Below are positions 1-8,585 of a stretch of DNA of 26,419 nt, in pieces. The stretch comes from Penium margaritaceum. Lineage: Eukaryota; Streptophyta; Zygnematophyceae; Desmidiales; Peniaceae. The notes beneath the pieces were generated by a model. That model was not told the origin of the DNA. It saw only the letters and a list, made by a program, of their open reading frames with translations, and did not search any database. Each line of letters starts with the position of its first letter. The first letter of the stretch is position 1. Position numbers and translations under genes: made by a program. The stretch lies in assembly GCA_023375785.1 (NCBI GenBank), contig SZWC01004989.1, positions 1 to 26,419 on the forward strand. The letters run 5' to 3'.

Positions 1-383
1 ACTGAGAGAAGGTTGAACGCAGCATCAGGCACATACAGCACACCATGGAAAACTCCCACTTCAATGCCACGCGGGGTCTCCAACCACATCTCCACAATCC
101 CAATCCCCTCAGCATACACCACCCGATGATCACCCAAAGCGATCGGCCGAGGAGGAATGGAATGCAGCTGTGTGAACCACTCCTTGTGGTGCGTCAGAAT
201 CTTCGTACACCCCGAGTCCTTGTACCACGCCAGATCCGCCTTTTCCTTCTGTGACATGTCAGACTTCGCCATGAAGAGGCGGTCGTGCACCTCCTTGGCG
301 ACGTTCATGTTGCCAAAATGGCGCACGCTAGTCTGGTTCTGCTGCTGCTGCTGCTGGCGTTGCTGTGATTGCTGCTGCTGTTG
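1..383 (-). pseudogene. pol: copia pol start (protease), copy A, partial at window edge
   Basis: In frame with gag and separated from it only by the TAG at 384-386. It reads through a Gln-rich linker, then a conserved block around HFGNMNVAKEV, then the aspartic protease active site DSG in the context WYKDSGCTK, and continues open to the left edge. In copia elements the protease cleaves the Gag-Pol polyprotein inside the virus-like particle. There is no other stop in the 383 visible bases, unlike the decayed copies elsewhere here. The rest (integrase, RT, RNase H) lies outside the window. Confidence 0.8.
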
Positions 384-1438
384 CTATGGAGATTGCTGCT
401 TCTGCTGCTGCTGCTGCTGCTCTTTCTGGTCCCTCTTGAACTTAAAGCACTCTTTCTTGTAGTGCCCCTCTTTATGGCAATAGTGGCACTTGCCCTTCTT
501 CTTGCCTCTCTGCTGCCCGGACTGCTGCTGCTGCTGGTTGCGTGAGCCCATGGCCATGAAAGCTGCTTCACTGCTGCTGCCGCCATTGCGCTTTGCTGCA
601 TTGCGACGCAATTTGACCTGCACTAGGTGTGCAGATGAAGTCGAGGTCGAGAGTTGGCTGGCACTCCAGCGTCTCTCGTACCGTGTCGTAGCTGGTTGGA
701 AGTCCCCTAAGCAAGAGGAGGATGAAGCGCGTCTCTTCCACAGGATTGCCGGCCGCTCTCAGCTGCTTCGCCAGCTCCTTTGCCCTGTCCAGATACGCCT
801 CCATCCCTTCACCACCCTGCATTTTCAGCGCCATCATCTTTTCCTCCAAAAGCATGAGGAATGCAGGATCCTTGCTCTCATACTTCTTGCACAACGTGTC
901 CCACCCCTCCTTTGCAGTAGCCTTGTCACTCACGTACTGAAGATGCGGGTTGGAGATGGTGTTAACAAGCAACGTGTAGGCCTGCCTGTCCTTCTTCTTC
1001 CACTCCTCGTACGTCGCTGGTACAGCTGCAGAAGAACCCGCATCAGCTGCACCCTTTTGCGGCGTCTTCCCCGCCACCACCTGCGCTGCGGTGATGCCTT
1101 TTGCCTGTGGAACTGGAGCCGGCTCGTCGCCGCTCACCACCTCCCACAAGCCCCTCTCCTCCAAAAGGAGGCGGGTACGGATCTTCCAAAACGTGAAGTT
1201 GGCGCGTCCCTCCAGCCTCTCCAAAGGCTGGGCTGCTGTCACAACGCNCCGCCACCACCTGCGCTGCGGTGATGCCTTTTGCCTGTGGAACTGGAGCCGG
1301 CTCGTCGCCGCTCACCACCTCCCACAAGCCCCTCTCCTCCAAAAGGAGGCGGGTACGGATCTTCCAAAACGTGAAGTTGGCGCGTCCCTCCAGCCTCTCC
1401 AAAGGCTGGGCTGCTGTCACAATGCTAGCTGCTGCCAT
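384..1438 (-). pseudogene. gag: copia Gag (UBN2-like) with CCHC zinc knuckle, copy A
   Basis: Starts at ATG 1436-1438 (MAAASIVTAAQPLERLEG), the expected copia Gag N-terminus with a Trp-containing WKIRTRLLLEERGLW segment. The central part matches the UBN2 / gag-polypeptide family (KEGWDTLCKKYES, LEEKMMALKMQ, FILLLLRGLPTSYD). The C-terminus has a CX2CX4HX4C knuckle (CHYCHKEGHYKKEC) that binds RNA during packaging, then Lys/Gln-rich sequence ending in TAG 384-386. Two lesions are seen: a 2-nt loss near 630 that shifts frame between the core and the knuckle, and a 177-bp duplication around the n at 1248, which is probably an assembly error. Compared with D, the TAG replaces CAG. Confidence 0.88.
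1071..1425. repeat. 177-bp direct duplication flanking a single n (assembly artefact)
   Basis: Bases 1071-1247 recur at 1249-1425, separated only by n at 1248. The two copies differ by about one base near their ends (acaacgc against acaatgc). No other cop1 gag in the window (7461 onward, 14435 downward) has this duplication. It is best read as two overlapping contig ends placed side by side, possibly from different alleles or copies. Confidence 0.85.
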
Positions 1439-2071
1439 TTTGAGCCTTGGTGATGCTCACCGCTGCCCTTGGATGGCGGCGCTACCCCTTCTTCTGCTGC
1501 TGCTTCTGCCAGAAATCTGTCTGACAGAAAATGGACTGTAGGTGCCAACAGACTGGGAATTTTGAAAAACTGAGCCCACCACTGGAAAATTCAGCTCAAA
1601 ACCTTTCAGATCAGCCCATAAAACAGGGTCATCAACAGGGGATTTTGAAAGATATGCCCTCTTGAAAACAGGGTATGCTTCTGCTCCTACTCCAACTCAG
1701 ACCAGCCAGTTTGTAAACGGCGTTTCTCCCAAACGAATCAATGGAATGCAAATAGTTTTGCACCAATGGAAAGCTTAGGAAAAATACTACAATTCGCATG
1801 TGCCACTTTTTAAAGTTGACAAAGAAATGAGAGAGTTATGGTCATCACAAGGCGACAGTCTTACTCATAGAGAAGAGTGTAGCCCTGGCCGACCTCGTTT
1901 TGAGCATAACTCTCAATCTAACCGTTAGATCTTCAAGATCTTGGGCTCGTTGAAAACCTTGTTTTTTGAACTTGAAGATCCAGTAGTCGATCGTCAAATC
2001 TGGTGAAGGTTTCATCCCAATCCGTCACTCTCAAAGTGACGGCCTGTGCTGGCTGGAAGTGGCAGAACTCG
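1439..2071 (-). other. cop1 5' leader (PBS to gag), copy A
   Basis: Non-coding stretch between primer-binding site and Gag start, collinear with 6813-7442 (copy B) and 14507-15138 (copy C). It carries a 13-nt palindrome TCTGTC-T-GACAGA at 1516-1528, retained in all three leaders. No gene is seen here. Confidence 0.8.
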
Positions 2072-2083
2072 GCTCTGATACCA
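2072..2083 (-). other. Primer-binding site, copy A (initiator-Met tRNA type)
   Basis: On the minus strand it reads TGGTATCAGAGC, the classical plant copia PBS complementary to the 3' end of initiator Met tRNA. It is 2 nt from the LTR edge at 2086. Confidence 0.93.
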
Positions 2084-2085
2084 AA

Positions 2086-2819
2086 TGTTGGAACTTGAGG
2101 AGAGAGGGAGCGTGGAGCAGCGAGCATGTGTGATTGGAAGGGAATCACTTGTGCTGAAGAATGGTTGTTCAATCACTCAAAATGATGGAGTACATATAGA
2201 GCTAGAGCTTGGGCAAGTCAGCCCTCTCACAAGCCACACCACTTAGCCATGGAGGCTAAGGCTCACACACTAGAGTCCATAATCTCACACAAGGGAGGAA
2301 ATCAGCCTAGCAATCAGGCTGACCACTCACACACGACCTAGAGAGCTAGAGAATGCTCTCATGGCACACTCCTAGTGGTCACATAAGCCACAAACCCATG
2401 GAGAATTGCCATGTGTCCATGGCTAGCACACAAGGATCTCACCTCACCTAAAAAGTAAGGAGAGGTACCTTTATCCTAGTCAGCACACTCTGACAAGGCA
2501 ATCCTAAGACCAATGACCTTTTTGGATATTTCTCCCATCAGGTCTTGACCCTGGACCTCTTGCATTTTTCTTTTCTCAGGCTAAGGCATGGAGCCATCAC
2601 CCATGCCCACCCAGACATCGACAGTCCATGACTCCCGAAACTTTGAAAATTCATATCTCCCGATCCGACCGTTGGATCGGCCTCAAACTTGGACCGTAGA
2701 CATTTTGCCACCTGGTCTTTCCAATGAAGTCGGATCGGCGATCGGAGCAGGCATCTGGTACTTTCCTGGAACTTGCTCCTGTGGACCTGAAACTGAGCCA
2801 GATGGCTCCTTTCCCAACA
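2086..2819 (-). repeat. cop1 LTR L1: 5' LTR of copy A
   Basis: 734 bp, bounded by TGTTGG and CCAACA, so it has the TG...CA ends expected of an LTR. The same sequence occurs at 3145, 4549, 6075, 15153, 18233 (truncated) and 21046. It lies next to a PBS, so it is a 5' LTR read on the minus strand. The outer flank 2820-2824 (cgaac) is one expected copy of the target duplication; its partner would lie off the left edge. Confidence 0.92.
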
Positions 2820-3144
2820 CGAACTAGGCATGCACTGCTCCATAAGAGTAAGTCCCCTAAGTCTGGTCTAGATAGACAAGGCATGCACTGCTCCTTTGGA
2901 GCAAGTCCCCTTGGTCTAATCTGGACATTATAGCTAGCAAATACTACCTAGGACAACTCCTTGTGGCTTTGATATTCCAGAGTTAGTCTCTGGAGGGACA
3001 TGTCACTGAGACAGATCGCAGTTTGGTGACTAATTTCCTTTTTGACCAAAAGGGGGACAAGAAGGTTCAAAGAGATATCTTAGAACATTACAAGCTCCTT
3101 CCTTGTGGTTGGTTCCACTTGGCGGTCACAAGGAGTGCCATTTA
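2820..3144 (+). repeat. cop2 LTR fragment: left part of the split 5' LTR of element G
   Basis: Matches the cop2 3' LTR at about 17520-17850, including two copies of aggcatgcactgctcc 53 bp apart (2826 and 2879), the gacaactccttgtggct segment and gaccaaaagggggacaaga. It ends at ggagtgccATTTA where cop1 element EC inserted, and the cop2 sequence resumes after 15895. Its left edge is cut by copy A. It holds no gene. Confidence 0.88.
3140..3144. other. Target-site duplication ATTTA (left) of element EC
   Basis: ATTTA directly precedes the LTR edge at 3145 and recurs directly after the LTR edge at 15890. The flanking cop2 sequences on the two sides join into one continuous LTR when the insert is removed. 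Confidence 0.85.
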
Positions 3145-3871
3145 TGTTGGATCTGGAGGAGAGAGGGAGCCTTGGAGTAGCGAGCATGTGTGATTGGAAG
3201 GGCATCACTTGTGATGAAGAATGGTTGTTCAATCACTCAGAATGATGGAGTACATATAGTGCTAGAGCTTGGGCAACTCAGCCCTCTCACAAGCCACACC
3301 ACTTAGCCATGGAGGCTAAGGCTCATATACTAGAGTCCAAAATCTCACACAAAGGGGGAAATCAGCCTAGGAATCAGGCTGACCACTCACAGACCACCTA
3401 GAGAGCTACAGAATGCTCTCATGGTACACTCCTAGTGGTCACATAACCCACAAACCCATGGAGAATCGCCATGTGTCCATGGCTAGCACACAAGGATCTC
3501 ACCTTACCTAAAAAGTACAGAAAAGTACCTTTATCCTAGTCAGCACACTCTGACAAGGCAATCCTAAGACCAAGGACCTTTTTGGATATTTCTCCCGTCA
3601 GGTCTTGACCCTGGACCCCTTGCCTTTTTCTTTTCTCAGGCTAAGGCATGGAGCCATCACCCATGCCCACCAAGTCATCAGCGGTCCATGACACCCAAAA
3701 CTTTGAAAATTCATATCTCCCGATCCGACGGTTGGATCGGCCTGAAATTTCGACCGTAGTCATTACGCCATCTAATCTTTCCAATGGTGAAGTCGAATTG
3801 ACGATCGGAGCAGGTATCTGCAACTTGCTCCTGTGTACCTGAAACCGAGCTGGATGGCTCCTTTCCCAACA
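3145..3871 (-). repeat. cop1 LTR L2: 3' LTR of element EC
   Basis: 727 bp from TGTTGG to CCAACA. It is followed on the right by a polypurine tract and RNase H, so it is the 3' LTR of a minus-strand element. It shares diagnostic variants with L5 (15153-15890) that the other LTRs lack: agtgctagag, caaagggggaaat, gccatctaatcttt and accgtagtcat. That pairs L2 with L5 as the two LTRs of one element. Confidence 0.9.
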
Positions 3872-3883
3872 ATCTCCCACTTT
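3872..3883 (-). other. Polypurine tract of element EC
   Basis: On the minus strand AAAGTGGGAGAT abuts the LTR start TGTTGG, the expected position for plus-strand DNA priming. The same spot reads AAAGTGGAAGAT in F (5285-5296) and AAAGTGGTAGAT in D (21774-21785). Confidence 0.75.
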
Positions 3884-3890
3884 GCCGCAG

Positions 3891-4548
3891 TCAGAGTGGG
3901 CTGAGTCCACATGCCTTCATGCAGAACTGCTGTTTCTGACAGGTCACTGGCTTGGTACAGAAATCAGCGACCTGCTTCCTGGTTGGAGTAAACTCTAGTT
4001 TGATAGCACCCTCCTGCACTATGTGCTTGATGAAATCATATGCGATGTCAATGTGCTTGGTGCGTGCATGGTGCCCAGGATTCTTGGCGAGTGCGATTGC
4101 GCTCTGGTTGTCGACGCGCATAGGAACTGGAACTGCTGCACTCCCACTCATCTCTGCCATGAGACGCTGAAGCGAAACTGCTTCCTTGGTTCCAAAGCTA
4201 AGAGAGACGTACTCAGCTTCTGTGCTCGAGGTAGCCACGACCACCTGCCGCTTGCTGCACCAGCTGATGGCTCCTTCATTCATGAGAAACACATGTCCAG
4301 AGATGGACTTGCGGGTCTCAGGATTTGAAGCCCAATCTGCATCTGTGTAGCCAATGATGCTGTTATCGTTGCCGTTGTAGGTGATTCCGACATTGATGAT
4401 TCCAGCAAGGTAGCGGAACATCCGTTTCACTGCCTTCTGGTACTCCGGTCCGGGATTAGCCATGTGCTGGCTCAGAGCGCTCACAGCCTGTGCGAGATCC
4501 GGCTTGGTTGCCACCATCAGGTACATGAGATTGCCGACGGCGCTCTCG
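3891..4548 (-). pseudogene. pol: copia RNase H C-terminal part, element EC
   Basis: Open frame from the break at 4548 to a TGA at 3891-3893. It encodes SAVGNLMYLMVATKPDLAQ, then the RNase H core with GYTDADWASNPETRKS, STEAEYVSLSFG, RVDNQSAIALAKNPGHH and TKHIDIAYDFIKH, ending KACGLSPL. RNase H removes the RNA strand during cDNA synthesis. Nothing in this fragment is itself broken; it is cut by the LTR of copy F at 4549, and roughly 130 nt of element sequence between this break and the resumption at 10828 is missing. No envelope-like frame follows pol. Confidence 0.88.
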
Positions 4549-5284
4549 TGTTGGATCTCGAGGATAGAGGGAGCCTTGGTGCAGCGAGCATGTGTGATGG
4601 GAAGGGTATCACTTGTGCTAAAGAATGGTTGTTCAATCACTCAAAATGATGGAGTACATATAGAGCTAGAGCTTGGGCAAGTCAGCCCTCTCACAAGCCA
4701 CACCACTTAGCCATGGAGGCTAAGGCTCACACACTAGAGTCCATAATCTCACACAAGGGGGGAAATCAGCCTAGCAATCAGGCTAACCAATCACACACGA
4801 CCTAGAGAGCTAGAGAATGCTCCTTTGGCACACTCCTAGTGGTCACATGACCCACAAATCCATGGAAAATCGCCATGTGTCCATGGCTAGCACACAAGGA
4901 TCTCACCTCACCTAAAAAGTAAGGAGAGGTAATTTATCCTAGTTAGCACACTCTGACAAGGCAATCCTAAGACCAAGGACCTTTTTGGATATTTCTCCCA
5001 TCAGGTCTTGACCTTGGACCTCTTGCCTTTTTCTTTTCTCAGGCTAAGGCATGGAGCCATCACCCATGCCCACCCGGACATGGACGGTCCATGATCCCTG
5101 AAACTTTGAAAATTCATATCTCCCAATCCGACCGTTGGACTGTTTCAAAATTTGACCGTAGACATGTTGCCACCTGATCTTTCCAATGGTGAAGTCCGAT
5201 TGACGATGGGAGCAGGCATGTGGTAGTTTCCTGGAACTTGCTCCTGTGGACCTGAAACTGAGCCGGATGGCTCCTTTCCTAACA
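4549..5284 (-). repeat. cop1 LTR L3: 3' LTR of copy F
   Basis: 736 bp with TGTTGG and CTAACA ends, inserted into the RNase H region of element EC. It belongs with L1, L4 and L7 in diagnostic positions (agagctagag, gacctgatcttt type) and not with L2/L5, so F is a separate, later insertion. The left flank 4544-4548 (tctcg) would be its target duplication; the partner has been lost. Confidence 0.9.
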
Positions 5285-5303
5285 ATCTTCCACTTTGCCG
5301 CAG

Positions 5304-6074
5304 TCAGAGTGGGCTGAGTCCACATGCCTTCACGCAGAACTGTTGCTTCTCACGGATCACTGGCTTGGTGCAAAAATCAGCGACCTGCTTGCTGGTTGGA
5401 GTAAACTCCAGCTTGATAGCACCCTCCTGCACCATGTGCCTGATGAAATGATATGCGATGTCAATGTGCTTGGTGTGTACATGGTGCTCAGGATTCTTGG
5501 CAAATGCGATTGCGCTCTGGTTCTCGACGCGCAGAGGAACTAGAACTGCTACTCTCCCAGTCATCTCTGCCATGAGACGCTGAAACCAAACTGCTTCCTT
5601 GGCTCCAAAGCTGAGAGAGACGTACTCAGCATCTGTACTCAAGGTGGCCACGACCACCTTTCGCTTGCTGTACCAGCTGATGGCACCTCCATTCATTAGA
5701 AACACATGTCCAGAGATGGACTTGCGGGTCTCAGGATTTGAAGCCCAATCTGCATCTGTGTAGCCGATGATGCTGTTATCGTTGCCGTTGTAGGTGATGT
5801 CGACGTTGATGATTCCAGCAAGGTAGCGGAAGATCCGTTTCACTGCCTTCTGGTGCTCCGGTCCGGGATTAGCCATATGCTGGCTCACAATGCTCACAGC
5901 CTGTGCGAGGTCCAGCCTGGTTGCCACCATCAGGTACATGAGACTGCCGACAGTGCTCTGGTACTTCTGCCGCTCTGCTGCATCTGCTTCTCCACCAAAG
6001 CTCACGAGGTACTGCTGTGTCTCCAGCGGCGTGCCGATGGGTTTTGCCTCTGTCATGCCAAAACGCTGCAAAAT
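5304..6074 (-). pseudogene. pol: copia RT tail and RNase H, copy F
   Basis: Open from about 6072 to TGA 5304-5306. It encodes LQRFGMTEAKPIGTPLETQQYL (the RT/RNase H connection), STVGSLMYLMVATRLDLAQ, then RNase H motifs YTDADWASNPETRKS, STDAEYVSLSFGAKEAV, VENQSAIAFAKNPEHH and TKHIDIAYHFIRH, ending KACGLSPL. It is cut at 6074 by the 5' LTR of copy B; the frame then runs by chance into that LTR. The next element base expected after 6074 is found at 10828, so F and C are contiguous across the B insertion. A polypurine tract (5285-5296, minus) lies between this frame and L3. Confidence 0.88.
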
Positions 6075-6798
6075 TATTGGAAAAGGAGTCATCTGGCTCA
6101 GTTTCAGGTCCACAGGAGCAAGTTCGAGGAAAGTACCAGATGCCTGCTCCGATCGCCGATCCGACTTCACCATTGGAAAGATCAGGTGGCAAAATGTCTA
6201 CGGCCGATCCAACGGTCGGATTGGGAGATATGAATTTTCGAAGTTTCGGGGGTCATGGACCGTCGATGTCTAGGAGGGCATGGGTGATGGCTCCATGCCT
6301 TAGCCTAAGAAAAGAAAAAGGCAAGAGGTCCAGGATCAAGACCTGATGGGAGAAATATCCAAAAGGTCCTTGGTCTTAGGATTGCCTTGTCAGAGTGTGC
6401 TGACTAGGATAAAGGTACCTCTCCTTACTTTTTAGGTGAGGTGAGATCCTTGTGTGCTAGCCATGGACACATGGCGATTCTCCATGGGTTTGTGGGTTAT
6501 GTGACCACTAGGAGTGTGCCATGAGAGCATTCTCTAGCTCTCTAGGTCGTGTGTGAGTGGTCAGTCTGATTGCTAAGCTGATTTCCTCCCTTGTGTGAGA
6601 TTATGGACTCTAGTGTGTGAGCCTTAGCCTCCATGGCTAAGTGGTGTGGCTTGTGAGAGGGCTGACTTGCCCAAGCTCTAGCTCTATATGTACTCCATCA
6701 TTTTGAGTGATTGAACAGCCATTCTTCAGCACAAGTGATGCCCTTCCAATCACACATGCTCGCTGCTCCAAGGCTTCCTCTCTCCTCAAGTTCCAACA
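6075..6798 (+). repeat. cop1 LTR L4: 5' LTR of copy B
   Basis: 724 bp; the start has decayed from TGTTGG to TATTGG and the end is intact CCAACA. The U3 region holds three TGTGTGAG repeats (6550, 6592, 6614), an inverted repeat CTTAGCC/GGCTAAG (6623-6641), and a TATA-like CTATATG around 6683. It would promote transcription rightward through B and on into antisense C. Confidence 0.9.
6550..6692 (+). promoter_or_regulatory. Candidate LTR promoter: TGTGTGAG repeats, inverted repeat, TATA-like box
   Basis: TGTGTGAG occurs at 6550-6557, 6592-6599 and 6614-6621. CTTAGCC and GGCTAAG (6623-6629, 6635-6641) form a 7-bp inverted repeat around TCCAT. A TATA-like tctatatgta lies at 6683-6692, about 106 bp before the LTR end. 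The inverted repeat is retained in every cop1 LTR here, including the diverged L6. Promoter function is inferred from position and conservation. Confidence 0.5.
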
Positions 6799-6800
6799 TT

Positions 6801-6812
6801 TGGTATCAGAGC
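6801..6812 (+). other. Primer-binding site, copy B
   Basis: TGGTATCAGAGC two bases after the LTR end at 6798, identical to the initiator-Met type PBS of copies A and C. Confidence 0.93.
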
Positions 6813-7442
6813 CCGGTTCTGCCACTTCCAGCCAGCACAGGCCGTCACTTTGAGAGTGACGGGTTGGGATGAAACCTTCACCAGATTTGATGATCGACTA
6901 CTGGATCTTCAAGTTCAACAGACAAGCTTTCCAACAAGCTCAAGATCGCGAAGATCCAACAGTCGGATTGAGAGTTATGCCCAAAACGAGATCGGCATGA
7001 GCTACACTCTTCTCTATGAGTAAGACTGTCGCCTTGTGATGACCATAACTCTCTCATTTCTTTGTCAAATTTAAAAAGTGGCATATGCAAATTGTATTAT
7101 TTTTCCTAAGCTTTCTATTGGTGCAAAAATATTTGCATTCCATTGATTCGTTTGGGAGAAACGCCGTTTACAAACTGCCTGGTCTGAGTTGGAGTAGAAG
7201 AGGCATACCCTGTTTTCAAGAAGGTATATCTTTTGAAATCTCCTCTTAATGACCCTATTTTATGGGTCGATCTGAAAGGTTTTGAGCTGAATTTTCCAGT
7301 GGTGGGCTCAGTTTTTCAAAATTCCCAGTCTGCTGGCACCTTCAGTCCATTTTCTGTCAGACAGATTTCTGGCAGAAGCAGCAGCAGATGCAGGGATAGG
7401 GCCGCCATCGAAGGGTTGCGCTGAGCATCACCAAGGCTAAAA
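6813..7442 (+). other. cop1 5' leader, copy B
   Basis: Non-coding region of 630 nt between PBS and Gag, collinear with the leaders of A and C. It contains the 13-nt palindrome TCTGTC-A-GACAGA at 7353-7365. No gene is seen. Confidence 0.8.
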
Positions 7443-8327
7443 ATAAAAGCAGCTGGCGTTGTGACAGCAGCCCAGCCTTTGGAGAGGCTGGAGGGACGCG
7501 CCAACTTCACGTTTTGGAAGATCCGTACCCGCCTCCTTTTGGTGGAGAGGGGCTTGTGGGAGATGGTGAGCGGCGACGAGCCGGCTCCAGTTCCACAGGC
7601 AAAAGGCATCACCGCAGCGCAGGTGGTGACGAGGAAGACGCCGCAAAAGGGTGCAGCTGATGCGGGTTCTTCTGCAGCTGTACCAGCGACGTATGAGGAG
7701 TGGAAGAAGAAGGACAAGCAGGCCTACAGGTTGCTTGTTAATACCATCTCCAACCCGCATCTTCAGTACGTGATTGACAAGGCTACTGCAAAGGAGGGGT
7801 GGGACACGTTGTGCAAAAAGTATGAGAGCAAGGATCCTGCATTCCTCATGCTTTTGGAGGAAAAGATGATGGCGCTGAAAATGCAGGGTAGTGAAGGGAT
7901 GGAGGCGTATCTGGACAGGGCAAAGGAGCTAGCGAAGCAGCTGAGAGCAACCGGCAACCCTGTGGAAGAGACGCGCTTCATCCTCCTCTTGCTAAGGGTA
8001 CTCCCAACCAGCTACGACACGGTACGAGAGACGCTGGAGTGCCAGCCAACTCTCGACCTCGACTTCATCTGCACACACCTGGTGCAGGTGGAATTACGTC
8101 GCAATGCAGTAAAGCGCAATGGCGGCAGCAGCAGTGAAGCAACTTTCATGGCCATGGGCTCACGCAACCAGCAGCAGCAGCAGTCCGGGCAGCAGAGAGG
8201 CAAGAAGAAGGGCAAGTGCCACTACTGCCAGAAAGAGGGGCACTACAAGAAAGAGTGCTTCAAGTTCAAGAGGGACCAGAAGGAGCAGCAACAACAGCAG
8301 CAGCAGCAAAAGCAGCAATCTCCATAG
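7443..8327 (+). pseudogene. gag: copia Gag with zinc knuckle, copy B (start codon lost)
   Basis: Full-length Gag frame from the ancestral start position to TAG 8325-8327. The start codon that is ATG in A and C is ATA here (7443-7445), so no authentic ATG begins this frame; GTG at 7461 is only the first start-like codon. The core has LERLEGRANFTFWKIRTR, KEGWDTLCKKYES, LEEKMMALKMQ and FILLLLRVLPTSYD of the UBN2-type copia Gag. The knuckle CHYCQKEGHYKKEC (CX2CX4HX4C) is intact. A polyglutamine stretch follows, ending QQSP before TAG at exactly the position of the TAG in copy A. Confidence 0.9.
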
Positions 8328-8585
8328 CAACAGCAGTAGCAGTCACAGCAACCCCAGCAGCAGCAGCAGCAGCAGAACAAGACTGGGGTGCACCATTTTG
8401 GCAACATGAACGTTGCGAAGGAGGTGCGCGACCGCCTCTTCATGGCGAAATCTGACATGTCGCAGAAGGAAAAGGCGGATCTGGCGTGGTACAAGGACTC
8501 AGGGTGTACCAAGAGTCTGACGCACCACAAGGAGTGGTTCACGCAGCTGCTTTCCATTCCCCCCCTGTCCAATTGCTTTGGGTGA
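8328..8585 (+). pseudogene. pol: Gln-rich linker and copia protease, copy B
   Basis: Same frame as gag after the TAG. A second in-frame TAG lies at 8337-8339 in the CAG/CAA tract, where copy A has CAG. Then QQQQQQNKTGVHHFGNMNVAKEV and the protease active site DSG within WYKDSGCTKSLTHH. A one-base gain in the C run near 8559-8566 (compare copies A, C and D) shifts the frame and gives a TGA at 8583-8585. The downstream frame restarts at about 8578. Confidence 0.85.

Larger units (their letters stand above)
1..2819 (-). mobile_element. cop1 copy A: 5' part of a Ty1/copia retrotransposon
   Basis: Read on the minus strand this stretch holds, in order, a 5' LTR (2086-2819), PBS (2072-2083), ~630 nt leader, gag (1438 down to 384) and the start of pol running off the left edge. 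The outer LTR edge sits inside a cop2 LTR: the flank from 2820 matches the internal cop2 LTR sequence seen near 17520. The other LTR, RT and RNase H lie outside the window. Sequence is very close to copy D, suggesting relatively recent amplification of this subfamily. It is interrupted by an assembly gap with duplicated flanks at 1248. Confidence 0.93.

Noticed and set aside
300..430. CRISPR-like or satellite array from repeated ctg units
   Set aside because: It is an in-frame Gln codon tract in Gag with no spacer structure, repeated in every gag copy.
490..1272. Long plus-strand open frame of 260 codons opposite gag
   Set aside because: It is the antisense of the Gag frame, low complexity (Leu/Arg/Cys-rich), crosses the n, and has no recognisable domain. 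The minus frame carries the zinc knuckle and Gag core.
3871..3893. Possible envelope-like gene between RNase H and the 3' LTR
   Set aside because: Only ~20 bp separate the pol stop from the LTR in E, F and D, so there is no room for an extra gene.
3891..4640. RNase H protein starting at Met 4640
   Set aside because: Codons before 4548 come from the F LTR; only 3891-4548 is element EC coding sequence.
5304..6173. A single 289-codon protein starting at 6173
   Set aside because: The first ~33 codons are chance reading of the B LTR on its opposite strand; the real element sequence starts at about 6072.
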